Assembly: GCA_017933995.1 (NCBI GenBank)
Contig: JAGBKI010000018.1
Location: 1 to 37,642 of the forward strand
DNA from: Bacteroidaceae bacterium
GTDB lineage: Bacteria > Bacteroidota > Bacteroidia > Bacteroidales > Bacteroidaceae
Direction of reading: 5' to 3'
Length of the DNA stretch: 37,642 nt
Positions 1 to 8,837 of the stretch are shown here, one piece after another. The translations under genes and the position numbers were made by a program. Every line of letters starts with the position of its first letter. Positions within the stretch are counted from its first letter, which is position 1. Below the pieces are notes generated by a model. That model did not search any database and was not told the DNA's origin. It was given only the letters and a program-made list of their open reading frames with translations.

Positions 1-2
1 CG

Positions 3-224
3 CCCTATACACATAGCCACCTTATGCTTGTGGAACGCTTGGAACTTACGCAGGAACTCGGACAGGAACTAATGAACTTCCTCGACGAGATGGTTCCGAT
101 GTACATCGAAGCACGCTATCCAAAATACAAACAGCGTGTAGCAAGCACCCTGAACAAACAAGTGTGCGCTTACATTCTCGAACAAACAAAAAAGTTACAC
201 GAATGTTTACTCCAAAAGTTCTGA
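3..224 (+). CDS. HEPN domain protein, 5'-truncated (toxin side of HEPN/MNT)
   Basis: The reading frame is open from the window edge and the first in-frame ATG at 24 lies inside the domain, so the gene starts outside the window. The visible 73 residues are helical and end in a segment typical of HEPN proteins: an acidic helix, then Y-I-E-A-R-Y-P-x-Y, then a C-terminal helix with a conserved-looking Y-I-L-E. HEPN proteins of this small type are usually RNases paired with a minimal nucleotidyltransferase that neutralises them, in some systems by AMPylation. The catalytic R-x4-6-H motif normally sits near this C-terminal end, but I do not see a clear copy in the visible part. The MNT gene begins at 203, before this gene stops, which indicates translational coupling. 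The family call is fairly sure; toxicity is inferred. Confidence 0.7.
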   Translation, partial: PYTHSHLMLVERLELTQELGQELMNFLDEMVPMYIEARYPKYKQRVASTLNKQVCAYILEQTKKLHECLLQKF

Positions 225-520
225 CCCAAGAGGAGGCCATAAACCTTGTGCGCCAATACAAGACGGTCATCTCCCCGCGCTTCAACGACGATGTGCAGGT
301 GTATATGTATGGTTCGTATAGCAAAGGTTACGCCAACCCCTGGAGCGACATTGACGTGGCTGTCGTAGTGCCAAAGATAGAAGGCGAATACCTGCCCTTG
401 GCCACTGACCTTTGCCACGACATCCACAAGGTGAGCGTCCTCATCGAACCCGTTCTCCTCGAAGCCGACGAACCCTCGCCGCTCTACCGTGACGTGATGC
501 GCACTGGCATCCGCGTCTGA
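203..520 (+). CDS. Minimal nucleotidyltransferase (MNT) domain protein, antitoxin partner
   Basis: A 105-aa protein with the nucleotidyltransferase signature G-S-Y-S-K-G followed by W-S-D-I-D-V-A-V-V. The two Asp of S-D-I-D are the expected metal ligands of the Pol-beta-like fold. The frame opens at 164, but the ATG at 203 gives a normal domain start (M-F-T-P-K-V) and a 22-nt overlap with the end of the HEPN gene, so I chose 203. In HEPN/MNT modules the MNT protein is the antitoxin and can AMPylate a Tyr of the HEPN toxin; that role here is inferred from the pairing. No obvious Shine-Dalgarno sequence is present. The length suits a complete MNT. Confidence 0.82.
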   Translation: MFTPKVLTQEEAINLVRQYKTVISPRFNDDVQVYMYGSYSKGYANPWSDIDVAVVVPKIEGEYLPLATDLCHDIHKVSVLIEPVLLEADEPSPLYRDVMRTGIRV

Positions 521-605
521 ACCCTTTCCGTCAAAAAGTTACCCCAACCCGCGCTGCCCCTCCCGGCGGCGTTTTTCACGAAACCCTCCCCCACCCCATA
601 GCCCC

Positions 606-2051
606 GTGATACCCGCCCTCGTATTCGCCGCCCTGGCCGCCTACTGCCTGCTGCTCTACCTCGCCGCCCGCCGACGGGGCGCAGCCGCCGACAACGACAC
701 ATTCTTCCGCGCGGGGCGCAAGTCGCCATGGCCGCTCGTAGCCTTCGGAATGATAGGTGCCAGCGTCAGCGGCGTGAGCGTGGTCAGCGTGCCGGGCATG
801 GTGCGCGCCACAGGGATGACCTACCTACAGATGTGTATGGGCTTCTTCGCGGGCTACCTCGCCATTGCCTTCGTGCTGCTGCCGATGTACTACCGCCTGC
901 GCCTGACCAGCATCTACCGCTACCTCGCCGCGCGCTTCGGGCCGCGCACCCACCGCACCGGCGCGGCCTTCTTCCTGCTCAGCAAACTGACCGGTGCCTC
1001 GGCGCGCCTATACCTGGCCTGCGTCGTGTTGCAGGAACTGGCGGCGCGCCCCCTCGGTGTGCCGTTTGCCGTGACGGTGGCGGCGGTGCTGGCCACCATC
1101 TACCTCTACACGCGGCGCGGCGGCATCGCCACCCTCGTGCGCACCGACGCCCTCCAGACACTGTGCCTGCTCGTGGCCACCGGTGCCATCATCTGGGCCG
1201 TGGCCGACAGGATGTGCCTCACGCCCGCTGGCATCGCCGCCACCGTGGCCGGCAGCCCGATGGGGCGCGTCTTCTGCTGGGACACGCACAGCACGCAGTT
1301 CTTCCTGCGGCAGTTCATCAACGGCGCGTTCATCACCATCGTGATGACCGGCCTCGACCAAGACATGATGCAGAAGAACCTGACCTGCCCCCGCCTGCGC
1401 GATGCGCAAAAGGACATGTGCCTCTACGGCGCGGCCTTCGTGCCGGTGAACCTGTTGTTCCTCATACTGGGCGTGCTGCTTTACACCTATGCCGCCCAGG
1501 CTGGCATCGCGCTGCCCGACAAAGGCGACGCCGTGCTGCCCCACCTCGTCAGCAGCGGCGCGCTGGGCGTGGCCGTCGTCTTCCCCTTCACGGTGGGCGT
1601 GGCGGCGGCGGCACTGTCGAGCGCCGACAGCGCGATGACCGCCCTGACAACAAGCGTCTGCGTCGACTTTCTCGGCGTGGAGCGCGAGGACTACGGACGC
1701 GAGCGCGCCGAGCGCACACGCCGCCGCGTCCACGCCACCACTGCCCTGGCCTTCGCAGCCTGCATCGCCGTGTTCACGGCAGCGGGCAGCGGCACCATCA
1801 TCGACACCATCTACCGCATGGCGGGCTACACCTACGGCCCCCTGCTGGGTCTCTTCGCCTTTGGCATGGCCACACGCCTTCGCGTGCGCGACCGCCTTGT
1901 CCCCCTCGTGGCCGTCCTCGCACCCATTGTCTGCGCTGCCCTCGACTACGCCGCGCCGCGCCTATGGGGCTACACGTTCAGCTACGAACTCCTGCTGCTC
2001 AACGCCGCCCTCACCGCCCTCGGCCTGTTCGCCCTCGTGCGCCGCGCTTAA
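606..2051 (+). CDS. Sodium:solute symporter (SSS family)
   Basis: A 481-aa integral membrane protein of the SSS family, with about 13 hydrophobic segments starting at the N-terminus (I-P-A-L-V-F-A-A-L-A). The start is GTG at 606; no better ATG lies upstream. Family landmarks are a G-L-D-Q-D-M-M-Q-K-N-L segment near residue 255, common in Bacteroidota SSS proteins, and A-L-S-S-A-D-S-A-M-T-A-L-T-T near residue 340, matching the conserved Na+-site helix. It should couple Na+ entry to solute uptake at the inner membrane. The substrate cannot be assigned. The gene is very GC-rich, which keeps a 499-aa frame and several antisense frames open; these are shadows. There is no partner gene in the same transcription unit, and gcvT downstream has its own promoter. 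Confidence 0.87.
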   Translation: MIPALVFAALAAYCLLLYLAARRRGAAADNDTFFRAGRKSPWPLVAFGMIGASVSGVSVVSVPGMVRATGMTYLQMCMGFFAGYLAIAFVLLPMYYRLRLTSIYRYLAARFGPRTHRTGAAFFLLSKLTGASARLYLACVVLQELAARPLGVPFAVTVAAVLATIYLYTRRGGIATLVRTDALQTLCLLVATGAIIWAVADRMCLTPAGIAATVAGSPMGRVFCWDTHSTQFFLRQFINGAFITIVMTGLDQDMMQKNLTCPRLRDAQKDMCLYGAAFVPVNLLFLILGVLLYTYAAQAGIALPDKGDAVLPHLVSSGALGVAVVFPFTVGVAAAALSSADSAMTALTTSVCVDFLGVEREDYGRERAERTRRRVHATTALAFAACIAVFTAAGSGTIIDTIYRMAGYTYGPLLGLFAFGMATRLRVRDRLVPLVAVLAPIVCAALDYAAPRLWGYTFSYELLLLNAALTALGLFALVRRA

Positions 2052-2125
2052 CGGATGGCCCTCTGGCACAAAGTGATGGCTTTGGCCGTAAAATGCTAAT
2101 TTCTGCAAACTTTTCAAGAGCGCAT

Positions 2126-2156
2126 TTTGCCAAGCGCTGCGCGTTGTTTATTTTTG
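2126..2156 (+). promoter_or_regulatory. Promoter of gcvT (Bacteroidota sigma-ABfr type)
   Basis: TTTG at 2126-2129, a 19-nt spacer, then TATTTTTG at 2149-2156. This is an exact match to the Bacteroidota -33/-7 layout and lies 52 nt before the gcvT ATG. Confidence 0.75.
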
Positions 2157-2208
2157 CACTGTCCCACACAAGGCGGAAGCAATACTTTACTCCTTATATT
2201 AATACACT

Positions 2209-3300
2209 ATGTCTGAAACAAAAGTGACGTGCCTGCACGAGCGGCACATCGCACTGGGTGCCAATATGGTGCCGTTCGGCGGCTTCGACATGCCGCTCTA
2301 CTACAAAGACATCACCACCGAACACAACGCCGTGCGCCACGAAGTGGGCGTCTTCGACGTCTCCCACATGGGCGAAGTGCGCGTCACCGGTGCTGAAGCC
2401 GAGAAGTTTGTACAACACATCTTCACCAACGACGTAGCCGGTGCCGAAGTCGGCAAAATCTTCTACGGAATGATGCTCTACCCCCACGGCGGAACCGTGG
2501 ACGACCTGCTGGTCTACAAGATGGGCGAGAACGACTTCTTCCTCGTCATCAACGCAGCCAACATCGACAAGGACTACGCCTGGATCGTGGAGCAGTCGAA
2601 GGGCTACGACGTAGTGACCGAGAACCAGAGCGACTACTACGGCCAGCTCGCCATACAAGGCCCCAAGGCCGAGGCGCTGATGAAGCCCGTGCTCGATCTG
2701 GACTGCGCCGAACTCACTTTCTACACCTTCAAGATCGTCGAGGCTGGCGGCGAGACCGTCATCGTCAGCCGCACGGGTTACACCGGCGAGGACGGCTTCG
2801 AGGTCTACGGCTCGCACGCCTACATCCAGTCCGCCTGGGACAAACTCATCGAAGCCGGTGTGCAGCCCTGCGGCCTCGGCTGCCGCGACACGCTGCGCTT
2901 CGAGGTCGGCCTGCCCCTCTACGGCGACGAACTCAGCGATGAAATCTCGCCCGTCATGGCAGCACTCTCCATGTTCGTAAAGCTCGACAAGGAAGAGTTC
3001 ATCGGCAAGGAAGCCTGCGCCGAGCAGAAGGCAAACGGCATCAAGCAGAAGGTCGTGGGCATCGAACTCAGCGACAAGGGCATACCCCGCCACGGCTACC
3101 CCGTGTGCGCCGAGGGCAAGGAAATCGGCTACGTCACCACGGGCTACAAGAGCATCTGCACGGGCAAGAGCGTCTGCATGGCACTCATCGACACGCAATA
3201 CGCCAAACTTGAAACGCCCGTCGAGGTGATGATACATGGCAAGGCACGCAAGGGCGTCGTCTGCAAGAAGCGCTTCTATCAGAAGAGTTACAAGAAATAA
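2209..3300 (+). CDS. gcvT: Aminomethyltransferase, glycine cleavage system T protein
   Basis: A 363-aa cytoplasmic enzyme, the usual length for GcvT. It moves the aminomethyl carbon from lipoyl-GcvH to tetrahydrofolate, giving 5,10-methylene-THF and ammonia. Family landmarks are the N-terminal P-F-G-G-F-D-M-P-L-Y, V-F-D-V-S-H-M-G-E near residue 50, the R-T-G-Y-T-G-E-D-G-F-E-V motif near residue 190, and G-L-G-C-R-D-T-L-R-F-E near residue 225, which are folate-binding-domain motifs. The C-terminal barrel ends in K-A-R-K-G-V-V. It starts at ATG 2209 behind a strong promoter. gcvH follows after 59 nt in the same direction, so they form an operon. The P protein and lipoamide dehydrogenase are not in this window. 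Confidence 0.95.
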   Translation: MSETKVTCLHERHIALGANMVPFGGFDMPLYYKDITTEHNAVRHEVGVFDVSHMGEVRVTGAEAEKFVQHIFTNDVAGAEVGKIFYGMMLYPHGGTVDDLLVYKMGENDFFLVINAANIDKDYAWIVEQSKGYDVVTENQSDYYGQLAIQGPKAEALMKPVLDLDCAELTFYTFKIVEAGGETVIVSRTGYTGEDGFEVYGSHAYIQSAWDKLIEAGVQPCGLGCRDTLRFEVGLPLYGDELSDEISPVMAALSMFVKLDKEEFIGKEACAEQKANGIKQKVVGIELSDKGIPRHGYPVCAEGKEIGYVTTGYKSICTGKSVCMALIDTQYAKLETPVEVMIHGKARKGVVCKKRFYQKSYKK

Positions 3301-3359
3301 CAAACGGGGCTTTTTAAGTATTACTTACTTCCCCCATAATCCCAAATACCCAACCCACA

Positions 3360-3737
3360 ATGGCAAAAGTAATTGAAGGGCTCTACTACGCAGAGAGCCA
3401 CGAGTTTGTAAAGGTAGACGGCGAGTTCGGCTACATCGGCATCACCGACTACGCCCAGTCGCAGCTCGGCAACGTGGTCTACGTCGATATGCCCGAGGAG
3501 GGCGACGAAGTGACCGCTGGCGAGGAGTTCGGCGCCGTCGAGAGCGTCAAGGCCGCCAGCGACCTCATCTCGCCCGTCAGCGGCGAAGTGGTCGAGGTGA
3601 ACGAAGCCTTGGAGGACGAGCCCGAGCTCATCAACAAAGACGCCTTCGAGAATTGGATTATCAAGGTGCGCCTCAGCGACCCCTCCGAGCTTGACAACCT
3701 GCTCGATGCTGCCGCCTACGAGGACATCTGCAAATAA
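3360..3737 (+). CDS. gcvH: Glycine cleavage system H protein (lipoyl carrier)
   Basis: A 125-aa lipoyl-domain protein of normal GcvH length. The lipoylated lysine is K64 in the motif G-A-V-E-S-V-K-A-A-S-D. The upstream segment Y-I-G-I-T-D-Y-A-Q-S-Q-L-G is also diagnostic. It carries the aminomethyl intermediate from the P protein to GcvT and the reduced lipoamide to the L protein. The ATG is preceded directly by an A/C-rich AACCCACA stretch rather than a Shine-Dalgarno sequence. It is the last gene of the gcvT-gcvH unit, since a strong intrinsic terminator follows 26 nt later. Confidence 0.95.
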   Translation: MAKVIEGLYYAESHEFVKVDGEFGYIGITDYAQSQLGNVVYVDMPEEGDEVTAGEEFGAVESVKAASDLISPVSGEVVEVNEALEDEPELINKDAFENWIIKVRLSDPSELDNLLDAAAYEDICK

Positions 3738-3762
3738 TCCGTAGGTTTCTCTCCCCATCAAG

Positions 3763-3800
3763 GCGGGGGCTTGCTTTTTGAAGCAAGCCCCCGCTTTTTT
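3763..3800 (+). terminator. Intrinsic terminator of gcvT-gcvH
   Basis: Perfect 14-bp GC-rich stem (3763-3776 with 3781-3794), a 4-nt loop and a run of six T at 3795-3800. Confidence 0.92.
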
Positions 3801-3817
3801 ACGAACCAACCTTGTAG

Positions 3818-3860
3818 ACACACAAAACAATCCCGTGGTACATATTGGCACCACGGGATT
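3818..3860 (-). terminator. Terminator of the minus-strand surface-protein unit
   Basis: Perfect 11-bp stem (3829-3839 with 3850-3860) with a 10-nt loop. On the minus strand it is followed by the T-rich TTGTTTTG. It lies 22 nt past the stop of the 1584-aa gene, and with the gcvH terminator it separates two convergent units. Confidence 0.8.
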
Positions 3861-3882
3861 GGCTACTAACAGTGAATTAGGC

Positions 3883-6800
3883 TTAGCGCACCAGCACACG
3901 GTAGGTCTTGGCGCGCTGGCCAGCACGTTCAACAGTGACGAGGCAAACGCCGGGGCGCAGACGGAGGTCGGCATTGCTACCAGCGCCACTGCGGGCGATG
4001 AGACGTCCGTCGGCAGTGTAAGCACTGACACGCGTGATGTCGTTGCTGGGGCTGAATACACTGATACGTTCGTCGCTCACGGTAATTTCAAGACCGTCAG
4101 CCTGTGGCGCGGCGGCGATGTCCGTAGGCTCGGTATTAACCAACACGAAGCGACCGATGCAGGTACCCTTGAGGCCCGTGAAGGCTGGCAGTGCGTCGAG
4201 CATATAGGTCAGACCCGTATTGCGATCGAGCAGGCGGTAACCCTGTAGGTCGAAGCCGCCGAGAGCGTCGAAGGAAAGTTGCACGGTATCGCTGCGGCTG
4301 ATGACGCCCAGCACGACTTCGCGCTCATCGCGCAGGGCTCGGATGTCGCAGGCGCGGTCGCCCATTAGTGTGAAGACGGCAAGGGCGGGGGTGGCCTCTT
4401 CGTCGACAATGGTTTCGGCCTGCGGCACGACGTCGTCGCCCACAAGCAAGGCGGCGGCTTCGGTGCCAGCGGCGCGGGCTTTGATGCGCATGAGGGGGCG
4501 AGTCGGGGCAGCATCGTCTTCGGCGGCGGTCATGCGGAACATGTCATCGTTGAAGTTCAGCGTGAGCGAGTTCGTGGCACTATTAAGCGTGACGAAGAAC
4601 GCCTGCATCGGCGCAATGAAGTCGGCACCGTCGGCAGTAGCAAGCAGTTCGCCGTCCACGCTGACCAGCGCTGTGGTGGATGCGCCGTTGTGAACCTGCA
4701 CGCTGGCCACGCTGGGATTGGCTTCAATGAAGTCCTTCACGGATATGTGGCTCATGAAGGGATTGCCCACGAGATAGGTCGTCGTGGCAAGCGTGGACGA
4801 GAGCGTCAGGGTCAGCGCAGCAGCTTTGTTGAACACCGAACGGTCGTTTTCGGTCTCGTAGGTGTATTGGTGGCTGCGCAGCGCCTCGTCCTCATAGACG
4901 AAGCGGTGAGCACCGTCGCGCGTCAGCCCCGTCTCATTCCATTTGGACTTTTCCTGCGTGCCTTCGTAGTAATAATAATATGTGTCGTAGGCTTTGGGCA
5001 GGCGCACGGTAAGCGTCCCCTCGCGTTCTTCGGCATCGGCATAGAGCGAGAAGCCCTCACCAAGACCATAGAGTTTCTTCAGGACATTGAAGCGGCGCGA
5101 CCAATTGGCGACAGTGGCAGCAGCTGGAGAGTTTTCGCCGTTAGCCAAGCGGAAGTCGGTGGCCGTTTCCCACACGCGCTGGTAGAAGCGCGGAGCAAAG
5201 CGGTTTTCGGGATAGGCAGCAACCATGTTTACAGCATCGCCCTCAGAAGCGAGCGTCATGAAGTAGCCGCCAGAGGTGATGGTGTCTTGGTCGGCGGCGG
5301 CCACAAAGAAGTCGCCCGTGTAGACGCTCTTCAGCGGGGCAGAGAGCATGTACCAGCGTCCAGCTTGGGGAGCAAAGTCCACCCATGCGCGCTCGTAGTT
5401 GAGACGGTATACTTTCTCAACAGCAGCACCGCTCTCAAAGTGGATACCACGACAACCGTACTCGTCAGCATCCTCTTCGCCCTGCTCATTGAGTACCTTG
5501 TCGAGCGAAGGATATACGCGGGCATCGGAGGGGATTATGACGTTGGTGCAGAGGTAGGGCGAGCCTTCCGTCCAGTTGTCCCAGTCGTTCCAATCCTGGC
5601 TCAGCGTATTCGCGCGCCAAGTGGTCTGTAGCGGGTGTACCATATACTCGGTCGTGCCAATGAGTTGCTGCTCGCCGTTGTAGACATAGGCCGTGAATCG
5701 ACCGGCCTTTTTCGTCACGATGTCGTAGGTGATGAGGCGGCTGTCGTCGTGCGAGCTTTCAAGTTGCTGCATCTCTACGCCGTGGTCGGGGAAAGAAACG
5801 TAGTAACGCTGGCCCGCGCTGTTCACCTTGCACTGGAAAGCGATGGTGCCGCCCACACAGACGGACGGTGTCTTGAACTCACTGGCCACATCATCGGGAC
5901 ACGATTGTGTGTCACGGTTGTCGGCAATACCGTCGGCATCGATGTCGTTGCGTAGCAGGATACCGTAGATTTTAAGTGTCTTGTTCACCTCAAGCCCACC
6001 GCCCGCTACAATCTGGATCTCGTCGAAGTCGCTCTTCGGCTGGAGGTAGAGCACGGTCTGCCCACTACCCGATATAACGTTGGCACCGAGCACGCCCCAG
6101 TTCGTGGAACTCTCGCCCGTGGCCTTGCCGTTGTGGTACGTCTCGACCTTCATCACTTCGCCCACGTTGGCGTTGAGGGCTATGATGTCGTTATCAACCA
6201 CTACGCCAACCTGGTGGCGGAAGTCCACGGTGCGTCCCAGTTTCACGATGATGCGCTGCGTGCCGGCGTTGGCCGTCTTCTGCAACAAAGCGTAGGACTG
6301 AAGCAGCGGGTCTATGTCCACGATATTTGACAAGTTGGTAGTAACGCAGCCCACAGCGGCCACCTCGACCTGCGTGCCCATATTGACTATGGCACCGTAG
6401 TTCTTGTAGGTCACAATGTCGGCTCCATCTATTATCTGATTGTTGGCAGGGTCGCTCGGATCGTCCATAAAGGCGTAGTAGAACTTAATGTCATTCACGT
6501 CGAGGTTGAGCGTGCCGATTTTCCACAGTTGTATCTCCTTTACGTCGAGCGTACCGTCTTTGGAGGCTTTGGGAACAGTGATACAGATGCGAATCTTGTT
6601 GCTCTTGTCTGTGCCGTCCTCGCTGTTAGCATTGCTGCCGATGAGGTTCACGCCGAGTACGCCCGCATTCTCGACGATGGAGGAATAAATGCGGTTGCCT
6701 TCGGCGTCGAAGCAGCGTATTTGGAAAGCATCGAGCAGGGAAAGACCAATGTTGGTCTGCTGCATCTCAACCACGAAACCTATGCGCACAGCGTCAAGGG

Positions 6801-8637
6801 CATCGGCCTTACTGCCTTCGTAGAGGTAGCCGTCCTTCTTCTTGATGCCCATTATGATACCATTGGCTCCGGCCAGCTGCAAGCCGCCAGTGTAAGTGGC
6901 GTAGTTTGTGAGGTCGCCGTCGAGAATGTTCTCAGCGTTCTCGATGTTGGAGATGGAAAGGATGTTGGCGCTGGTCTGACCGTGCAGGTCAAACGCAAAG
7001 TCATATTCGTCGCCTGTCAGAGCCGTTTCCTTGGTCAGCGCGGTAAAATCGGCCTCTTGGCCTCGGTTGATGGTCACATAGTCCACGCAGGGGTTGTCGC
7101 CCTCGTCGTCAAGGCTGGTAACTTTGAACACGTAAGGCCCCGTGTCGTTCATCCCACTCACGAATCCCTCATCGTCCACAGTGGGCTTGCCTTCTTCGGA
7201 GGGATAGGACGGCCAGCGGTAGGCCTCCCACTTTACGTTGATGGCGGGATTGCTCTTGAGTTTGTGCGTGGTTTGATTGTCGCAGATGTTGGTGTCCATC
7301 ATGGGGTTGAGCATACACTCGTGCTCCACAACGGGTTTGGGACGCACAAACCCATAGTACACACCGTAGCCGTCGCCGAGGTTGAGCACGCCGAGGGCGG
7401 AGTAGAACGTGATTTCGGCACCGCTGAAGTCCTCCCCGGCCACGATATAACTGGTTTGGTCGCCGCCAGAGGCGACGGAGAGGCTCAGCACGTCGGCACT
7501 GATGGTAGTCGTCTGCACCTTCTCGCCCTTACGGTTGTAGAGCGCGATATCTATCCACGTGCCCACATTGAGTACGTCGGCCACCTGCACGAAACCGAAC
7601 TTGAAGCCTACCTGGTCGCCCGCCTTGAAGAGTTCGGACGTGGCGTAGTCGTTCTTCACATTGACACGCACACGCCCCTTGAAGGCCACACTGGCCAACT
7701 GCACGGCGCTGACGAGGGTACACTTCTCGTCAAGCATCTCGTTCTCGGCGGTGCCGATGACATCACGCTCTGCGCCCGAGGTCATCGGAATGGGGATGCC
7801 GCCCACCAACGGTGAGGGCATAAAGGCTTCGCACGAAACGGACATATCTTCGTGTCCGCTCTTCTCGCAATAATCGTGGACACCCTTCACGGTGAGATGC
7901 ACGTCGTGCGCATCGCCCACAAAGGCATACTTGATCATCACGAGTTTGCCAACCTCGGCATTGACCGCGCCGCCCTGCACAAGGGCTACTTCGTCGAACT
8001 TCTGGCTGCTCACGGCGGTGAGGTTGGCACACGTCTGCTGGCTGCCGGGGATGCCGATGAGCGTCAGCTTCACGCCGCTGCCACTGTTGGCCTCACGCAC
8101 GGTCTGGTCGTCAACCAGTTTGCCGTCGCAGTAGAACCAGATGTGGTAGGTCTTAATGAGGTCGAGCGAAAGCACGCTGCTGCCACTGCCCGCCACGATA
8201 CAGAAACCAGCGGTGGTACCAGCGGCGTAGTAGTCGCGCATGTCGCGCACACTGACTGTGGGGCTGGTGACAACGGTCGCGCTGACCACCGAGGGGAACG
8301 TGGCGTAGTCGTCGATGTCCTCGTTCGTGAGGTTCTCCAGCCCGCTGGTGCCCGTACCCACGGCCACCACGTTGATGACACGGTTCACAGAACAGTGGCG
8401 GCCCACCAGTGCGCGGCGCGCGGAGAGATAGGGTGTCTTGGTTTCGGTGCGGTCGGACGACACTCTGGAGTCTGTCTCCTGCCAAGTCACGGCATCGGCC
8501 TTGTTGGCAGCCATGGCCTCGCTTTGGTCGGGTTCGTCGTCTGCTTGGGCGAAGCCTGCAATGGGCGCAGCGGCAAGCAGGGCGCACAACGCCATACGGG
8601 TTACGCGCGCGCGTATATATAATACGGAGTGTTTCAT
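3883..8637 (-). CDS. Large exported surface protein with type IX-like C-terminal sorting domain
   Basis: A 1584-aa protein. I chose the ATG at 8637, which gives a signal peptide with a basic n-region, a hydrophobic A-L-C-A-L-L-A-A-A-P-I-A-G core and an F-A-Q cleavage end; the open frame extends 17 codons further without a plausible leader. The N-terminal two thirds holds about four diverged modules of roughly 150 residues, each with a D-Y-A-T or N-Y-A-T opening, an L-G-V / L-G-A middle and a D-E-I / D-V turn before Y-Y-G-F or similar. Near residue 900 a D-x-D-x-D-G-x-x-D-N stretch resembles a calcium-binding thrombospondin-3 turn. Near residue 1012 W-N-D-W-D-N-W is typical of Bacteroidota surface proteins. 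The last 75 residues fit a type IX sorting domain (Y-T-A-D-G-R-L-I, P-G-V-C-L-V-T-V). Likely secreted or cell-surface; no enzyme domain is visible. Confidence 0.8.
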   Translation of the reverse strand: MKHSVLYIRARVTRMALCALLAAAPIAGFAQADDEPDQSEAMAANKADAVTWQETDSRVSSDRTETKTPYLSARRALVGRHCSVNRVINVVAVGTGTSGLENLTNEDIDDYATFPSVVSATVVTSPTVSVRDMRDYYAAGTTAGFCIVAGSGSSVLSLDLIKTYHIWFYCDGKLVDDQTVREANSGSGVKLTLIGIPGSQQTCANLTAVSSQKFDEVALVQGGAVNAEVGKLVMIKYAFVGDAHDVHLTVKGVHDYCEKSGHEDMSVSCEAFMPSPLVGGIPIPMTSGAERDVIGTAENEMLDEKCTLVSAVQLASVAFKGRVRVNVKNDYATSELFKAGDQVGFKFGFVQVADVLNVGTWIDIALYNRKGEKVQTTTISADVLSLSVASGGDQTSYIVAGEDFSGAEITFYSALGVLNLGDGYGVYYGFVRPKPVVEHECMLNPMMDTNICDNQTTHKLKSNPAINVKWEAYRWPSYPSEEGKPTVDDEGFVSGMNDTGPYVFKVTSLDDEGDNPCVDYVTINRGQEADFTALTKETALTGDEYDFAFDLHGQTSANILSISNIENAENILDGDLTNYATYTGGLQLAGANGIIMGIKKKDGYLYEGSKADALDAVRIGFVVEMQQTNIGLSLLDAFQIRCFDAEGNRIYSSIVENAGVLGVNLIGSNANSEDGTDKSNKIRICITVPKASKDGTLDVKEIQLWKIGTLNLDVNDIKFYYAFMDDPSDPANNQIIDGADIVTYKNYGAIVNMGTQVEVAAVGCVTTNLSNIVDIDPLLQSYALLQKTANAGTQRIIVKLGRTVDFRHQVGVVVDNDIIALNANVGEVMKVETYHNGKATGESSTNWGVLGANVISGSGQTVLYLQPKSDFDEIQIVAGGGLEVNKTLKIYGILLRNDIDADGIADNRDTQSCPDDVASEFKTPSVCVGGTIAFQCKVNSAGQRYYVSFPDHGVEMQQLESSHDDSRLITYDIVTKKAGRFTAYVYNGEQQLIGTTEYMVHPLQTTWRANTLSQDWNDWDNWTEGSPYLCTNVIIPSDARVYPSLDKVLNEQGEEDADEYGCRGIHFESGAAVEKVYRLNYERAWVDFAPQAGRWYMLSAPLKSVYTGDFFVAAADQDTITSGGYFMTLASEGDAVNMVAAYPENRFAPRFYQRVWETATDFRLANGENSPAAATVANWSRRFNVLKKLYGLGEGFSLYADAEEREGTLTVRLPKAYDTYYYYYEGTQEKSKWNETGLTRDGAHRFVYEDEALRSHQYTYETENDRSVFNKAAALTLTLSSTLATTTYLVGNPFMSHISVKDFIEANPSVASVQVHNGASTTALVSVDGELLATADGADFIAPMQAFFVTLNSATNSLTLNFNDDMFRMTAAEDDAAPTRPLMRIKARAAGTEAAALLVGDDVVPQAETIVDEEATPALAVFTLMGDRACDIRALRDEREVVLGVISRSDTVQLSFDALGGFDLQGYRLLDRNTGLTYMLDALPAFTGLKGTCIGRFVLVNTEPTDIAAAPQADGLEITVSDERISVFSPSNDITRVSAYTADGRLIARSGAGSNADLRLRPGVCLVTVERAGQRAKTYRVLVR
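8602..8627 (-). repeat. Alternating CG/TA 26-bp element, copy 1 (inside signal-peptide codons)
   Basis: Ten nucleotides of CG alternation (8604-8613) are joined to an alternating TA tract and flanked by TACGG. It encodes L-Y-I-R-A-R-V in the n-region of the large surface protein. A near-identical element lies at 16471-16496 in non-coding DNA. Confidence 0.6.
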
Positions 8638-8656
8638 TGTCGGTTTGTGTGGGTTG

Positions 8657-8818
8657 TTAGTTCCAGAAGTTATTGGGGGTGGCTTCATCTTCTTCCCAGT
8701 CTGATTTACGCGACGACTGGGGACCGCGCTCGTCCTCCTCTGTAGAGATGGTTTCGAGGAGTGCCTCGGGCAGGAAGGCCACAGGCCGCGCCCAGGGAGT
8801 GATATAAATGTGCTTCAT
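8657..8818 (-). CDS. Small 53-aa conserved-type peptide
   Basis: A 53-aa protein starting at ATG 8818 (M-K-H-I-Y-I-T-P). The open frame reaches back to 8869, but that part overlaps the upstream gene. It resembles the short Bacteroidales peptides beginning M-K-K-T-Y-I-x-P followed by an amphipathic stretch, which are commonly annotated as hypothetical. The C-terminal half is acidic and polar (E-E-D-E-R, E-E-D-E-A) and ends F-W-N. It sits exactly between two exported-protein genes, 19 nt from each, in one transcription unit. No signal peptide or membrane segment is visible. Function unknown; a role tied to its surface-protein neighbours is only an inference. Confidence 0.6.
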   Translation of the reverse strand: MKHIYITPWARPVAFLPEALLETISTEEDERGPQSSRKSDWEEDEATPNNFWN

Positions 8819-8837
8819 AGGTGTGGTCTGTGTGGGA

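Noticed and set aside
728-2227. 499-aa open frame overlapping the symporter gene
   Set aside because: It is rich in Arg, His, Pro and Gly with no domain, as expected for an alternate frame of very GC-rich DNA. The symporter frame has clear family motifs.
6529-7815. 428-aa antisense frame within the large surface-protein gene
   Set aside because: Shadow frame; the minus-strand gene continues through it with signal peptide and sorting domain at its ends.
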